From an uncultured Ruminococcus sp. (lineage in GTDB: Bacteria; Bacillota; Clostridia; Oscillospirales; Ruminococcaceae), in assembly GCA_905199285.1 (NCBI GenBank), contig CAJKFZ010000037.1:1-15865 (forward strand): a stretch of 15,865 nt of DNA, written 5' to 3'. The notes beneath the pieces were generated by a model that had not been told where the DNA came from, searched no databases, and worked only from the letters and a program-made list of their open reading frames with translations. Below, piece by piece: positions 7,692 through 14,740 of this stretch; position 1 is the stretch's first letter, and the number at the start of each line of letters is the position of its first letter. A program made the position numbers and the translations under genes.

Positions 7692-8135
7692 ATGAAAAAT
7701 CTCAGACATGAAGCAATACTTGAGATAATTTCCGAAAGACCTGTTGCAACACAGGAGCTTCTTATCGAATTGCTCGGAAAAAAGGGAATAAAAACTACTC
7801 AGGCGACACTCTCAAGAGATATTCAGCAGCTATCTCTTGTGAAACAGCGTGATGAAAACGGCGAATACAGGTATACTCTGCCTGTTTCAGCCGCCGAGGA
7901 AAAAACTTTTTTTGAAGAAGCGGTACTTTCAGTAGATTATGCGATGAATACAATAGTATTGAAATGCCGTGCAGGTATGGCTCAGGGGACGTGTGCAGCG
8001 ATAGATTCGGTAAATCATCAGGGCGTTGTTGGAACTATAGCCGGCGATGATACTATTTTTATTCTTGTCAGAAGTGAAGCGGACGCAAAGAAATTATCGA
8101 AAAAATTCCGGAGCGAACTTTTTCACGGGAGGTGA
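7692..8135 (+). CDS. argR: Arginine repressor ArgR/AhrC
   Basis: ArgR is a hexameric, arginine-responsive regulator that represses arginine synthesis and in some species activates breakdown. From the ATG at 7692 it is 147 residues. The N-terminal winged helix-turn-helix (about 1-65) contains the recognition helix ATLSRDIQQL (38-47). The C-terminal domain has GMAQGTCAAIDS (95-106) and GTIAGDDTIFILV (114-126), where D119 and D120 are the usual arginine-binding pair. A GTG at 7683 would add three residues but lacks a binding site. It sits next to recN, as ahrC does in B. subtilis. No arginine biosynthetic gene is in the window, so it probably acts in trans. I saw no convincing ARG box upstream. 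Confidence 0.95.
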   Translation: MKNLRHEAILEIISERPVATQELLIELLGKKGIKTTQATLSRDIQQLSLVKQRDENGEYRYTLPVSAAEEKTFFEEAVLSVDYAMNTIVLKCRAGMAQGTCAAIDSVNHQGVVGTIAGDDTIFILVRSEADAKKLSKKFRSELFHGR

Positions 8136-8145
8136 GATCTGAAAG

Positions 8146-9807
8146 ATGCTTAAAGAAATTTATATACGCAATCTTGCGGTTATACGTGAAGCAACGATAC
8201 CGCTTACGGATAAGCTCAATATTTTTACGGGTGAAACTGGTGCAGGAAAATCCATATTGATAAATGGAATAAACGCTGTTCTCGGACAAAGATGTACTAA
8301 AGATATAGTACGTACAGGCTGTGATAAAGCCGTTATAACAGCTTTATTTACCGAGCTTTCTCCGACAATAATAGCTAAGCTTGATGAACTTGGGGTTTCT
8401 CATGAAAATGATGAAATCACTGTGACGCGTGAAATAAGTGCAGACGGCGGCAGCGTTTCACGAATCAATCATCGGACAGCCTCCGCATCGTTATTGAAAG
8501 AGATCGGCAGTATGCTTATAAATATTCATGGACAGCATGATAATCAGATACTTCTCGACAGTGAAAAGCATCTTCACATCCTTGATGATTTCGGCGGAGA
8601 CAACACGCTTCTGGAAGCTTACAGAAAAACTTTCCGGGAACTTCAGCAGACCGCAAGAACTCTCGGTGAGCTGAAAAAACAGGAGAAATCCCGTATCGAG
8701 CGAGGCCGCTATCTTAATGAGATAATTGACGATATCGGCGAGCTTGAGCTTGAAGAAAATGAAGATGAAACTCTTGAAAAAGAGTATGAAACGGCTAAGA
8801 ACTCGGAAAAAACGATCATCTCGATAAAAAATGCTATACAGGCGATAAACGGCGAGGATGCAGCGGCGGAGATGATAGTTTCGGCTGAAACGGAGCTTGC
8901 AGGATTTACTGATGACGATGCACGGCTGAATACTCTTTACGAAAGACTCTCCGCGGCCGAAATCGAGCTTTCCGATATTGCCGCAGAACTTGAAAATCTT
9001 GCGGATAAAATCGAACTGGACGGACAGCGGCTTGAATATCTCGGAACTCGTCTTAATAACATCAATAAGATGAAAAGAAAATATGCCGAGGATTGCAGCG
9101 GTCTTATAAAACTTTACGATGACGCCTGCCGTGAGGTGATGCAGTTTGAGAGCTCTCAGGAAGAAATAGAGAAACTGAATGCTCAGAAAGAGCGTCTTCT
9201 TCATACCGTAACCGAACAGGCGAAGGCTCTTTATGAATACCGTGAGGAAACTGCAAAAAAATTTGCGGCTCAGGTTACAGGAGAGCTGGAATTTCTAAAT
9301 ATGTCGGGTGTAGTTATAGCGGTTATGCATGATAAGGGAAAACTTACTGTAAACGGCATGGACACGGTCGAATTTCTTATTTCCGCCAATAAGGGAGAAG
9401 CTCCGAAGCCTATTTCTAAAATCGCTTCCGGAGGAGAGCTTTCAAGAATTATGCTTGCTCTTAAAAGCGTTATTGCCGGAAGGGACAGCATCCCGACGAT
9501 GATATTTGATGAAATAGATACCGGAGTCAGCGGAAAAGCTGCTCAGAAAATAGGGATAAAGCTTCGTGAAATAGGCAAGATGCGTCAGGTAATATGCGTA
9601 ACTCATCTTTCTCAGATAGCCGTTATGGCGGATAATCATCTTATGATCGAAAAGAAAATAGCTGATGACAGAACCGAAACAAATGTCACTCAGCTTGATT
9701 TCGACGGAAGAGTATCGGAGATCGCAAGAATTATGGGCGGAGATAATCCAAGTCAGCTTATGCTTGATAATGCACGGGCAGAAATAAAAAAAGCAGCAGA
9801 AAAGTAG
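8146..9807 (+). CDS. recN: DNA repair protein RecN
   Basis: RecN is an SMC-like ATPase recruited early to double-strand breaks, where it helps hold DNA ends for recombination. The 553 residues show the N-terminal head with Walker A GETGAGKS (29-36) and the typical opening LKEIYIRNLAVIREATI. INIHGQHDNQILLD follows, then a long charged coiled-coil region (about 160-360) rich in Glu and Lys. The C-terminal head has the ABC signature ASGGELS (427-433) and Walker B MIFDEID (452-458), ending with the switch-like THLSQIAVMAD. An excellent GGGAGGTGA (8127-8135) overlaps the argR stop, 10 nt before the ATG. Length and domain order are normal. Confidence 0.97.
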   Translation: MLKEIYIRNLAVIREATIPLTDKLNIFTGETGAGKSILINGINAVLGQRCTKDIVRTGCDKAVITALFTELSPTIIAKLDELGVSHENDEITVTREISADGGSVSRINHRTASASLLKEIGSMLINIHGQHDNQILLDSEKHLHILDDFGGDNTLLEAYRKTFRELQQTARTLGELKKQEKSRIERGRYLNEIIDDIGELELEENEDETLEKEYETAKNSEKTIISIKNAIQAINGEDAAAEMIVSAETELAGFTDDDARLNTLYERLSAAEIELSDIAAELENLADKIELDGQRLEYLGTRLNNINKMKRKYAEDCSGLIKLYDDACREVMQFESSQEEIEKLNAQKERLLHTVTEQAKALYEYREETAKKFAAQVTGELEFLNMSGVVIAVMHDKGKLTVNGMDTVEFLISANKGEAPKPISKIASGGELSRIMLALKSVIAGRDSIPTMIFDEIDTGVSGKAAQKIGIKLREIGKMRQVICVTHLSQIAVMADNHLMIEKKIADDRTETNVTQLDFDGRVSEIARIMGGDNPSQLMLDNARAEIKKAAEK

Positions 9808-9818
9808 GTTTTGAAATT

Positions 9819-10358
9819 ATGAAAATATATACCGCAAGACATGGTCAGACTGATTGGAATAAAATTGATGTGATCCTTGGAACAACAGATATAGAACTGA
9901 ATGAAACAGGCATCATGCAGGCAAATGAGCTTGCCGAAAAAATTGCAGAACTTGACGATATTGATGTTATGGTCGTTTCCCCAATGAAAAGAGCCGTAAA
10001 AACTGCTGAAATAATATCGAAAAGAACCGGTCTTGAAATTATAACCGACGAAAGACTTCGTGAATGGGATTACGGCGATTACGAAGGCAGATCACGTTTT
10101 TCCGATGGATTTGATGAAAATAAAGTAAACTTTGCTGTGAAAATGGGAAAAAACGGCGAATCTCTTTTACAGCTTGCACACAGAGTATATTCGGTTCTTG
10201 ATGATGTGATCGAGAAATATAGGAGAAAAAATGTTCTTATTGTTTGTCATGGAGGAATTTGTAGAATTATTGAAACTTATTTCCGTAATCTGACTACTCA
10301 GGAGTTTTCATCGTGGTTTGCAATGAACTGCGAGCTTAATGTTTATAATATAGAGTAA
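9819..10358 (+). CDS. Histidine phosphatase (phosphoglycerate mutase-like) family protein
   Basis: This is a 179-residue branch 1 histidine phosphatase. The RHG motif is TARHGQTDWN (5-14), with H8 as the expected phospho-acceptor. R58 in SPMKRAVKTAE, the acidic residue E82 in LREWDYGDYEG (80-90), and H144 in IVCHGG complete the active site. The family covers cofactor-dependent mutases, alpha-ribazole phosphatase (CobC) and broad phosphatases. No cobalamin or glycolysis gene is adjacent, so the substrate cannot be named. It starts 11 nt after recN with only a weak binding site (TAGG, 9805-9808), so it is probably translated from the same transcript. No signal peptide is visible. Confidence 0.9.
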   Translation: MKIYTARHGQTDWNKIDVILGTTDIELNETGIMQANELAEKIAELDDIDVMVVSPMKRAVKTAEIISKRTGLEIITDERLREWDYGDYEGRSRFSDGFDENKVNFAVKMGKNGESLLQLAHRVYSVLDDVIEKYRRKNVLIVCHGGICRIIETYFRNLTTQEFSSWFAMNCELNVYNIE

Positions 10359-10374
10359 AGGGGCGATTGGATTT

Positions 10375-12345
10375 ATGAATATCGGCGTGGACTATTATCC
10401 TGAACAATGGGACAGAGCGTTATGGGAAAAAGACGCTGAACTTATGGCGAAAACCGGAGTTAAAACCGTCCGCATTGCAGAGTTTGCGTGGTCAAAAATT
10501 GAACCAAAAGACGGAGAATTTGATTTTACATGGCTTGATGAAGCAGTAAGGGTATTTGCAAGATTTGGTCTTGATGTTGTTATGTGTATCCCGACCAATT
10601 GTCCGCCATTATGGCTTTATGAATCGCATCCTGAAATTATTCAGACAGGCTTGGACGGAAACAGGATACAGACTGGAATAAGAGGTCACCGTTGTATAAA
10701 TTCTCCGGTTTTTATGACTTATGCGAAAAGGATAACCGAACGTCTTGTAAGAAGGTTTAATACGAATTCTTCAATTGTTGCTTGGCAGATAGATAACGAA
10801 CTGGAAGCATATCCGTGTACCTGCGATACTTGTAAGGAACTTTTCAGAAACTGGCTCATAGATAAGCATGATACAATTGAAAATATAAACACTGCATTCG
10901 GAACAAGTGTGTGGAGCGGAGAGTATAGTGATATATCGCAGATAATGCCGCCGACAGCGTATCCTAAGGCATGGCAGAATCCTGCGCTGTGCCTTGAATA
11001 TCATCGTTTTTGCTCCGACAGTACGGTTAACTTCGTAAAAGAAATAGCAATGATAATCAAGAGGGAAATTCCCAGAGCCAAGATCACGACAAATACATGG
11101 TTCTGCGAAAATACGCCTGATTTTTACAAGCTGTTTGACGAGCTTGATTTTGTTTCATATGACAATTATCCTCCTGTAAGGATTCCGGATGATCCGGATG
11201 AGTTTTATTCTCATGCGTTCCATCTCGATTTTATGAGAGGAATCAAAGGCAGAAGTTTCTGGGTAATGGAGCAGCTCAGCGGTCCGACGGGAAGCTGGTC
11301 GCCGATGGCAGCAGCTCCACGTCCCGGACAAATCATGGGATATGCTTTGCAGGCAATGGCGCATGGAGCGGATACCGTTGTTCATTTTCGCTGGAGGACT
11401 GCTGTTACAGGAGCTGAAATGTTCTGGCACGGTCTTATAGACCACAGCAATGTGCCGGGCAGACGCTTTTTCGAGTTTGCAGAGCTTTGTAAAAATGCCA
11501 CCAAACTAAGCGTTATAGATACAACGGAAATAGTTTCGGATGCGGCGATACTCTATTCGCCTGATAACGATTGGGCATTAAATATGCAGCCGCAAACGGA
11601 GGGATATTATTATCTCGAGCAGATGAAATATTTCCATGCCGCATTCATGAAATACGGTGCAAACGTGGACATAGTTTCTCCTGATGCGGATCTGTCGGGA
11701 TACAAGGTTGTAATTGCTCCGTCAATGTATGTATACAAAAAATCTTCAGCGGAAAACATTTACCGCTATGCAATAAATGGCGGAACGCTGGTTCTTACTA
11801 ACCGCAGCGGAGTTAAGGATTCCAACAATAACTGCATCATGGATGTTCTTCCGACTGTTTATAAAGAGCTTATAGGAGCGGAAGTAACGGAGTATGATCC
11901 GATCGGAAATTCAGAGCAGACTATCGTTGATTTTGCAGGAAATAAATTTGTCTGCCGTCAGTGGTGCGATATTCTTCGTCTTACAACAGCAAGAGCGTAT
12001 GCTGAATATAACGACAGCTTCTACCGCTGCTGTCCGGCAGTTACAATGAACAGATATTGCAGTGGAGTTGTATATTATGTTGGAACGGTCTGCAAAATGG
12101 ACTTCTATGAAAGTTTTGTCGGCAATATCATGAGACAGACCGGAATGCCTCGTCTTAAAGGACTTCCAAAGGGTGTAGAGGTCACAACACGCACAAACGG
12201 TCTTGATGATTTTATTTTCTTTTTCAATAATTCCGAGGAAAATGCAGTGATAACTCTGCCGAAATCAATGTTCAGCATTATTGATTCAGTCGGCAAGGAT
12301 AAAATTGAGCTGAAGCCTTTTGGAGTTGATATTGTCAGAAAGTAG
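10375..12345 (+). CDS. GH42 family beta-galactosidase
   Basis: This is a 656-residue intracellular glycoside hydrolase of family 42 with no signal peptide. It probably cleaves terminal beta-galactose from short oligosaccharides. The N-terminal TIM barrel (about 1-380) opens with GVDYYPEQW (4-12). It carries the acid/base E142 in AWQIDNELEAYP (136-147) and the nucleophile E299 in FWVMEQLSGPTGSW. C107 together with C148, C150 and C153 (CTCDTC) matches the four-cysteine zinc site known in GH42 enzymes. A trimerisation domain (about 385-590) and a small C-terminal beta domain follow. The binding site AAAGGGG (10357-10363) overlaps the preceding stop. No sugar transporter or regulator is nearby, so its natural substrate and control are not shown by context. 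Confidence 0.94.
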   Translation: MNIGVDYYPEQWDRALWEKDAELMAKTGVKTVRIAEFAWSKIEPKDGEFDFTWLDEAVRVFARFGLDVVMCIPTNCPPLWLYESHPEIIQTGLDGNRIQTGIRGHRCINSPVFMTYAKRITERLVRRFNTNSSIVAWQIDNELEAYPCTCDTCKELFRNWLIDKHDTIENINTAFGTSVWSGEYSDISQIMPPTAYPKAWQNPALCLEYHRFCSDSTVNFVKEIAMIIKREIPRAKITTNTWFCENTPDFYKLFDELDFVSYDNYPPVRIPDDPDEFYSHAFHLDFMRGIKGRSFWVMEQLSGPTGSWSPMAAAPRPGQIMGYALQAMAHGADTVVHFRWRTAVTGAEMFWHGLIDHSNVPGRRFFEFAELCKNATKLSVIDTTEIVSDAAILYSPDNDWALNMQPQTEGYYYLEQMKYFHAAFMKYGANVDIVSPDADLSGYKVVIAPSMYVYKKSSAENIYRYAINGGTLVLTNRSGVKDSNNNCIMDVLPTVYKELIGAEVTEYDPIGNSEQTIVDFAGNKFVCRQWCDILRLTTARAYAEYNDSFYRCCPAVTMNRYCSGVVYYVGTVCKMDFYESFVGNIMRQTGMPRLKGLPKGVEVTTRTNGLDDFIFFFNNSEENAVITLPKSMFSIIDSVGKDKIELKPFGVDIVRK

Positions 12346-12354
12346 GATGTCACA

Positions 12355-12789
12355 ATGAAAATTGTTTTACAGAGAGTTACCTCGGCAAGCGTTAAGGTTG
12401 ACGGAAATATAACCGGAAAAATAGATAAGGGATATCTTCTGCTTTTCGGAGCAGGTCAGGGCGATACTGAAGATGACTGCCGCAGACTGGCTGATAAAAT
12501 AATAAATCTTCGGATCTTTTCTGATGAAAATGATAAGATAAATCTCTCTCTTGGCGATGTCAGAGGAGCGCTTCTCGTCGTTCCGCAGTTTACGCTGTAT
12601 GCGGATTGTCGTAAGGGGAATCGTCCTAATTTTATGCAGGCGGAGAAGCCTGATGCTGCAAATAAGCTTTTTGAGTATTTTGTTGAGTATTGCCGCAGCA
12701 AGGGACAGCACACTGAAACAGGAGTATTCGGAGCGGATATGAAAGTCGAGCTTCTCAATGACGGACCTTTTACGCTGATTTTAGAATAA
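12355..12789 (+). CDS. dtd: D-aminoacyl-tRNA deacylase
   Basis: Dtd removes D-amino acids, and also glycine mischarged on tRNA(Ala), from tRNA. The 144-residue protein has the family opening MKIVLQRVTSASVKVDG, the motif PQFTLYAD (77-84) followed by GNRPNF, then TGVFGADMKVELLNDGP (122-138). The Gly-Pro pair at 137-138 is the chirality-selecting element. Two canonical positions differ: SQFTL reads PQFTL, and NxGPVT reads NDGPFT. It starts 10 nt after the GH42 gene, with AGTAGGA overlapping that stop. A terminator-like hairpin follows within about 10 nt, so it is probably the last gene of the long run. Confidence 0.92.
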   Translation: MKIVLQRVTSASVKVDGNITGKIDKGYLLLFGAGQGDTEDDCRRLADKIINLRIFSDENDKINLSLGDVRGALLVVPQFTLYADCRKGNRPNFMQAEKPDAANKLFEYFVEYCRSKGQHTETGVFGADMKVELLNDGPFTLILE

Positions 12790-12799
12790 TAAAGAATAT

Positions 12800-12842
12800 A
12801 AATCACCTTTCAGGCAAACAATACCTGTGAGGTGATTTTTTT
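12800..12842 (+). terminator. Rho-independent terminator hairpin after dtd
   Basis: AAATCACCT (12800-12808) pairs perfectly with AGGTGATTT (12830-12838). Inside it, after a T-G wobble and a T-T mismatch, CAGG (12811-12814) pairs with CCTG (12824-12827) around a 9-nt loop. The 3' arm runs into seven T residues (12836-12842). This is a textbook intrinsic terminator shape, placed 10 nt after the dtd stop. The same 3' arm contains the ribosome binding site of the next gene, so the hairpin may also control its translation. Confidence 0.8.
12830..12835 (+). promoter_or_regulatory. Ribosome binding site of the PBP gene, inside the terminator stem
   Basis: AGGTGA lies 5 nt before the TTG at 12841. 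It selects TTG over the in-frame GTG at 12832, which sits inside the motif itself. The site is fully paired when the 12800-12838 hairpin forms. Confidence 0.6.
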
Positions 12843-14439
12843 GGTTCAGAAAAGAGCAGAACGTGGAATAATTATTCTTGTGGGAGTTTTTTTCCTCTTT
12901 TTTGTCGTTGTTGCCTGCAATTACTATAAGCTTGCGGTTCAGCAGCAATATGTCAGGGCAGCGGAGCAGCGTTCGGAACTTGATATTACTGCCGGAGTAA
13001 GTCAGGGTACTATTTACGACTGCAATATGAAGCCGCTTGTCAATGCCGGAGTGAAATATCAGGCAGTGGCAGTTCCTTCGGCAGTTGACAGAGAAGAAAC
13101 AGCAAAATACGCTGTTGATAAGAATGATTTTTATGAAAAATTTTATTTGGGAGTCCCTTTTTCTTTTGAATGTCGGAAAGGAACTCCGGAATCGGAAGGC
13201 CTGACCGTATTTGAGATACCTGAAAGATATTCTGAAAATCAGATTGCACAGCACGTTGTAGGGTATATTTCAGAAAATTCAGGAGTTTCCGGTATTGAAT
13301 ATGCATACGATAGGATTCTTAGAGGTGATTACGGCGAAAATAAGGTGACGTATTCCATAGACGGCTTCGGAAGAGTTCTTATCGGCGATGGAAAGGTGAT
13401 TCAGCGCAGCGATGCGGCAAAAGGAGGTGTTGTTACAACTATCGACAGCGATATACAGCGCATCTGTGAGGAATGCGGTTCGGATATTGAAAAGGGATCA
13501 ATTGTTGCAGCAGATATAAAAACCGGAGATATTCTTGCTATGGCGAGTTTTCCTGATTATTCCTCCGATTCACTTGAAAAAGCACTTGCAGACGAACGAA
13601 GTCCGCTTATAAACAGAGCTTTATATTCATATGGTGTTGGCTCTATTTTTAAACTTGTAACGTCATGTGAAGCCATAAACGAGAATCTGGGAGGATATAT
13701 TTACGATTGTGAAGGAAGTATTTCCGTTGACGGTCAGAACTTCAATTGCCACAAACACGACGGTCATGAACTTCAGAATATGACTCAGGCAATAACAAAA
13801 TCCTGCAACACTTATTTTATCAGTCTCAGCCGCAGTCTTGATGTCGATAATTTCCGACGTCTGGCATATAGTCTCGGCTTCGGAAGAGAGGTTCAGCTTT
13901 GTGCAGGAATAACAGGCTCTGCCGGAGTTCTTCCGACGGTCAGTGATCTTATGATACCTGCGGAGCTTGCAAACTTTTCTTTTGGTCAGGGGAAGCTTAC
14001 GGCAACTCCGTTGCAGATAACCCAGCTCACCTGCGCAATTGCGAACTATGGGGAAATGCCGTCGCTTCGCCTGATAAAGGGAGTTACTCTTGACGGCGAG
14101 GAGATCGCTAATGAAAAAAATCCTCAGCTTACAAGAGTGATCGAATCTAAAACGTCATACGATCTTCGTCAGATGATGATTTCGGCGATAAGGGACAACG
14201 AGGAATCAAATGCAAGGACGAAATATATGTCTGTCGGAGCGAAAACCTCAACTGCTCAGACAGGACGCTACGATGAGAACGGAGAGGAACTTTGTCATGC
14301 ATGGATAACAGGATTCTTTCCGGCATATGCTCCGAAATATGCCGTAACTGTACTGGTTGAGGACGGAGGTTACGGAAATGACGCCGCTGCACCGATTTTC
14401 AGCGAAATTGCAGATAAAATAGCTCTTGAATTATCCTGA
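12841..14439 (+). CDS. Class B penicillin-binding protein (PbpA/FtsI-like transpeptidase)
   Basis: This membrane-anchored D,D-transpeptidase cross-links peptidoglycan. From the TTG at 12841 it has 532 residues (535 from a GTG at 12832). A basic N-terminus (QKRAERG) precedes one membrane helix (about 10-26, IIILVGVFFLFFVVVAC). A short pedestal follows, with SQGTIYDCNMKPL matching the family's RGTIYDRNG block and VVGYISENSGVSGIEYAYD (139-157). The transpeptidase domain has SxxK as SIFK (S268, K271) and SxN as SCN (321-323). The third motif is KTS (468-470, in AKTSTAQTG) instead of KTG. No PASTA domain is present. It resembles PbpA/SpoVD-type enzymes; whether it serves division or elongation cannot be told. 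The start is set by AGGTGA at 12830-12835. Confidence 0.9.
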   Translation: MVQKRAERGIIILVGVFFLFFVVVACNYYKLAVQQQYVRAAEQRSELDITAGVSQGTIYDCNMKPLVNAGVKYQAVAVPSAVDREETAKYAVDKNDFYEKFYLGVPFSFECRKGTPESEGLTVFEIPERYSENQIAQHVVGYISENSGVSGIEYAYDRILRGDYGENKVTYSIDGFGRVLIGDGKVIQRSDAAKGGVVTTIDSDIQRICEECGSDIEKGSIVAADIKTGDILAMASFPDYSSDSLEKALADERSPLINRALYSYGVGSIFKLVTSCEAINENLGGYIYDCEGSISVDGQNFNCHKHDGHELQNMTQAITKSCNTYFISLSRSLDVDNFRRLAYSLGFGREVQLCAGITGSAGVLPTVSDLMIPAELANFSFGQGKLTATPLQITQLTCAIANYGEMPSLRLIKGVTLDGEEIANEKNPQLTRVIESKTSYDLRQMMISAIRDNEESNARTKYMSVGAKTSTAQTGRYDENGEELCHAWITGFFPAYAPKYAVTVLVEDGGYGNDAAAPIFSEIADKIALELS

Positions 14440-14469
14440 TATCATTATTTTCTTTTGATTTATGTTTAT

Positions 14470-14490
14470 AAGGGGGACGCTGTCCCCCTT
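14470..14490. repeat. Perfect inverted repeat, G/C-rich hairpin
   Basis: AAGGGGGAC (14470-14478) is an exact inverted copy of GTCCCCCTT (14482-14490) around the 3-nt loop GCT. The stem would be very stable. It lies 31 nt after the PBP stop but is followed by TTGCCC rather than a T-run, so it is at best a weak intrinsic terminator. It forms the left hairpin of the palindromic cassette. Confidence 0.85.
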
Positions 14491-14498
14491 GCCCTCTG

Positions 14499-14521
14499 CC
14501 AAAGGGATATCATCCCTTTGG
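14499..14521. repeat. Perfect inverted repeat, second hairpin of the cassette
   Basis: CCAAAGGGAT (14499-14508) is an exact inverted copy of ATCCCTTTGG (14512-14521) with the 3-nt loop ATC. It starts only 8 nt after the first hairpin, and no T-run follows. Confidence 0.85.
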
Positions 14522-14531
14522 AAACCCGGTA

Positions 14532-14574
14532 TTAATCTTCTCAGATACCCTTTATGGGTATCTGAGAGGATTAG
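14532..14574. repeat. Long inverted repeat, third hairpin of the cassette
   Basis: CTCAGATACCC (14540-14550) is an exact inverted copy of GGGTATCTGAG (14556-14566) around the loop TTTAT. Pairing continues outward from 14539/14567 to 14532/14574 with two G-U pairs, giving a 19-bp stem. This is much longer than a typical terminator stem and is not followed by a T-run. Confidence 0.85.
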
Positions 14575-14678
14575 GGCAGAATGCCCAGACGGAAATAACT
14601 CCTTTCAACAAGGAATCAAGGGAGAAATATCATCTTTACAAGCATAATAAAAAGTAAATGATGATGCCTAAATTTTTC

Positions 14679-14707
14679 TTGCATTTTATAATGAATAATG
14701 TTATAAT
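14679..14707 (+). promoter_or_regulatory. Sigma-A promoter of fhs
   Basis: TTGCAT (14679-14684) and a perfect TATAAT (14702-14707) are separated by 17 nt, with an AT-rich stretch upstream (AAATTTTTC). Transcription would begin near 14714, giving a leader of about 27 nt. The leader is too short for a riboswitch, and the palindromic cassette lies upstream of the transcript. Confidence 0.8.
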
Positions 14708-14727
14708 GTATTTATACACTTTTGAAC

Positions 14728-14734
14728 GGAGGAG
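14728..14734 (+). promoter_or_regulatory. Strong ribosome binding site of fhs
   Basis: GGAGGAG lies 6 nt before the ATG at 14741. It is close to the ideal anti-16S complement and suggests high expression. Confidence 0.85.
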
Positions 14735-14740
14735 TCTGTT

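Larger units (their letters stand above)
14446..14626. repeat. Palindrome-rich intergenic cassette, possible MITE-like element
   Basis: The 301-nt space between the PBP gene and fhs holds three strong hairpins (annotated separately) but no credible gene. The 7-nt direct repeat ATATCAT occurs just outside on both sides (14439-14445 and 14627-14633). Imperfect terminal inverted repeats are visible: TTTCT, TTGATT and TGTT on the left (14449-14466) match AACA, AATCAA and AGAAA on the right (14607-14627), with unequal 1-3 nt spacers. TCTGCC (14495-14500) can pair with GGCAGA (14575-14580) to enclose the inner hairpins. It resembles a dispersed non-coding palindromic repeat moved in trans, or a structured RNA. 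The AT-rich termini could match by chance. Confidence 0.5.

Noticed and set aside
8491..9204. A 237-codon open frame on the minus strand
   Set aside because: It lies wholly antisense to the RecN coiled coil, is rich in Phe, Ile and Lys as expected from reverse reading of acidic coiled-coil codons, and has no motif.
12832..12840. GTG at 12832 as the PBP start
   Set aside because: It lies inside the AGGTGA binding site and has no site of its own upstream; TTG at 12841 has correct spacing.
14462..14647. A 61-codon open frame on the + strand across the intergenic cassette
   Set aside because: It is made almost entirely of the palindromic repeats, has no ribosome binding site and matches no family I recognise; the open frame is a by-product of the repeats.
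14708..14740. A ZTP or tetrahydrofolate riboswitch controlling fhs
   Set aside because: The leader after the promoter is only about 27 nt, and no riboswitch core motif is visible there or in the upstream cassette.
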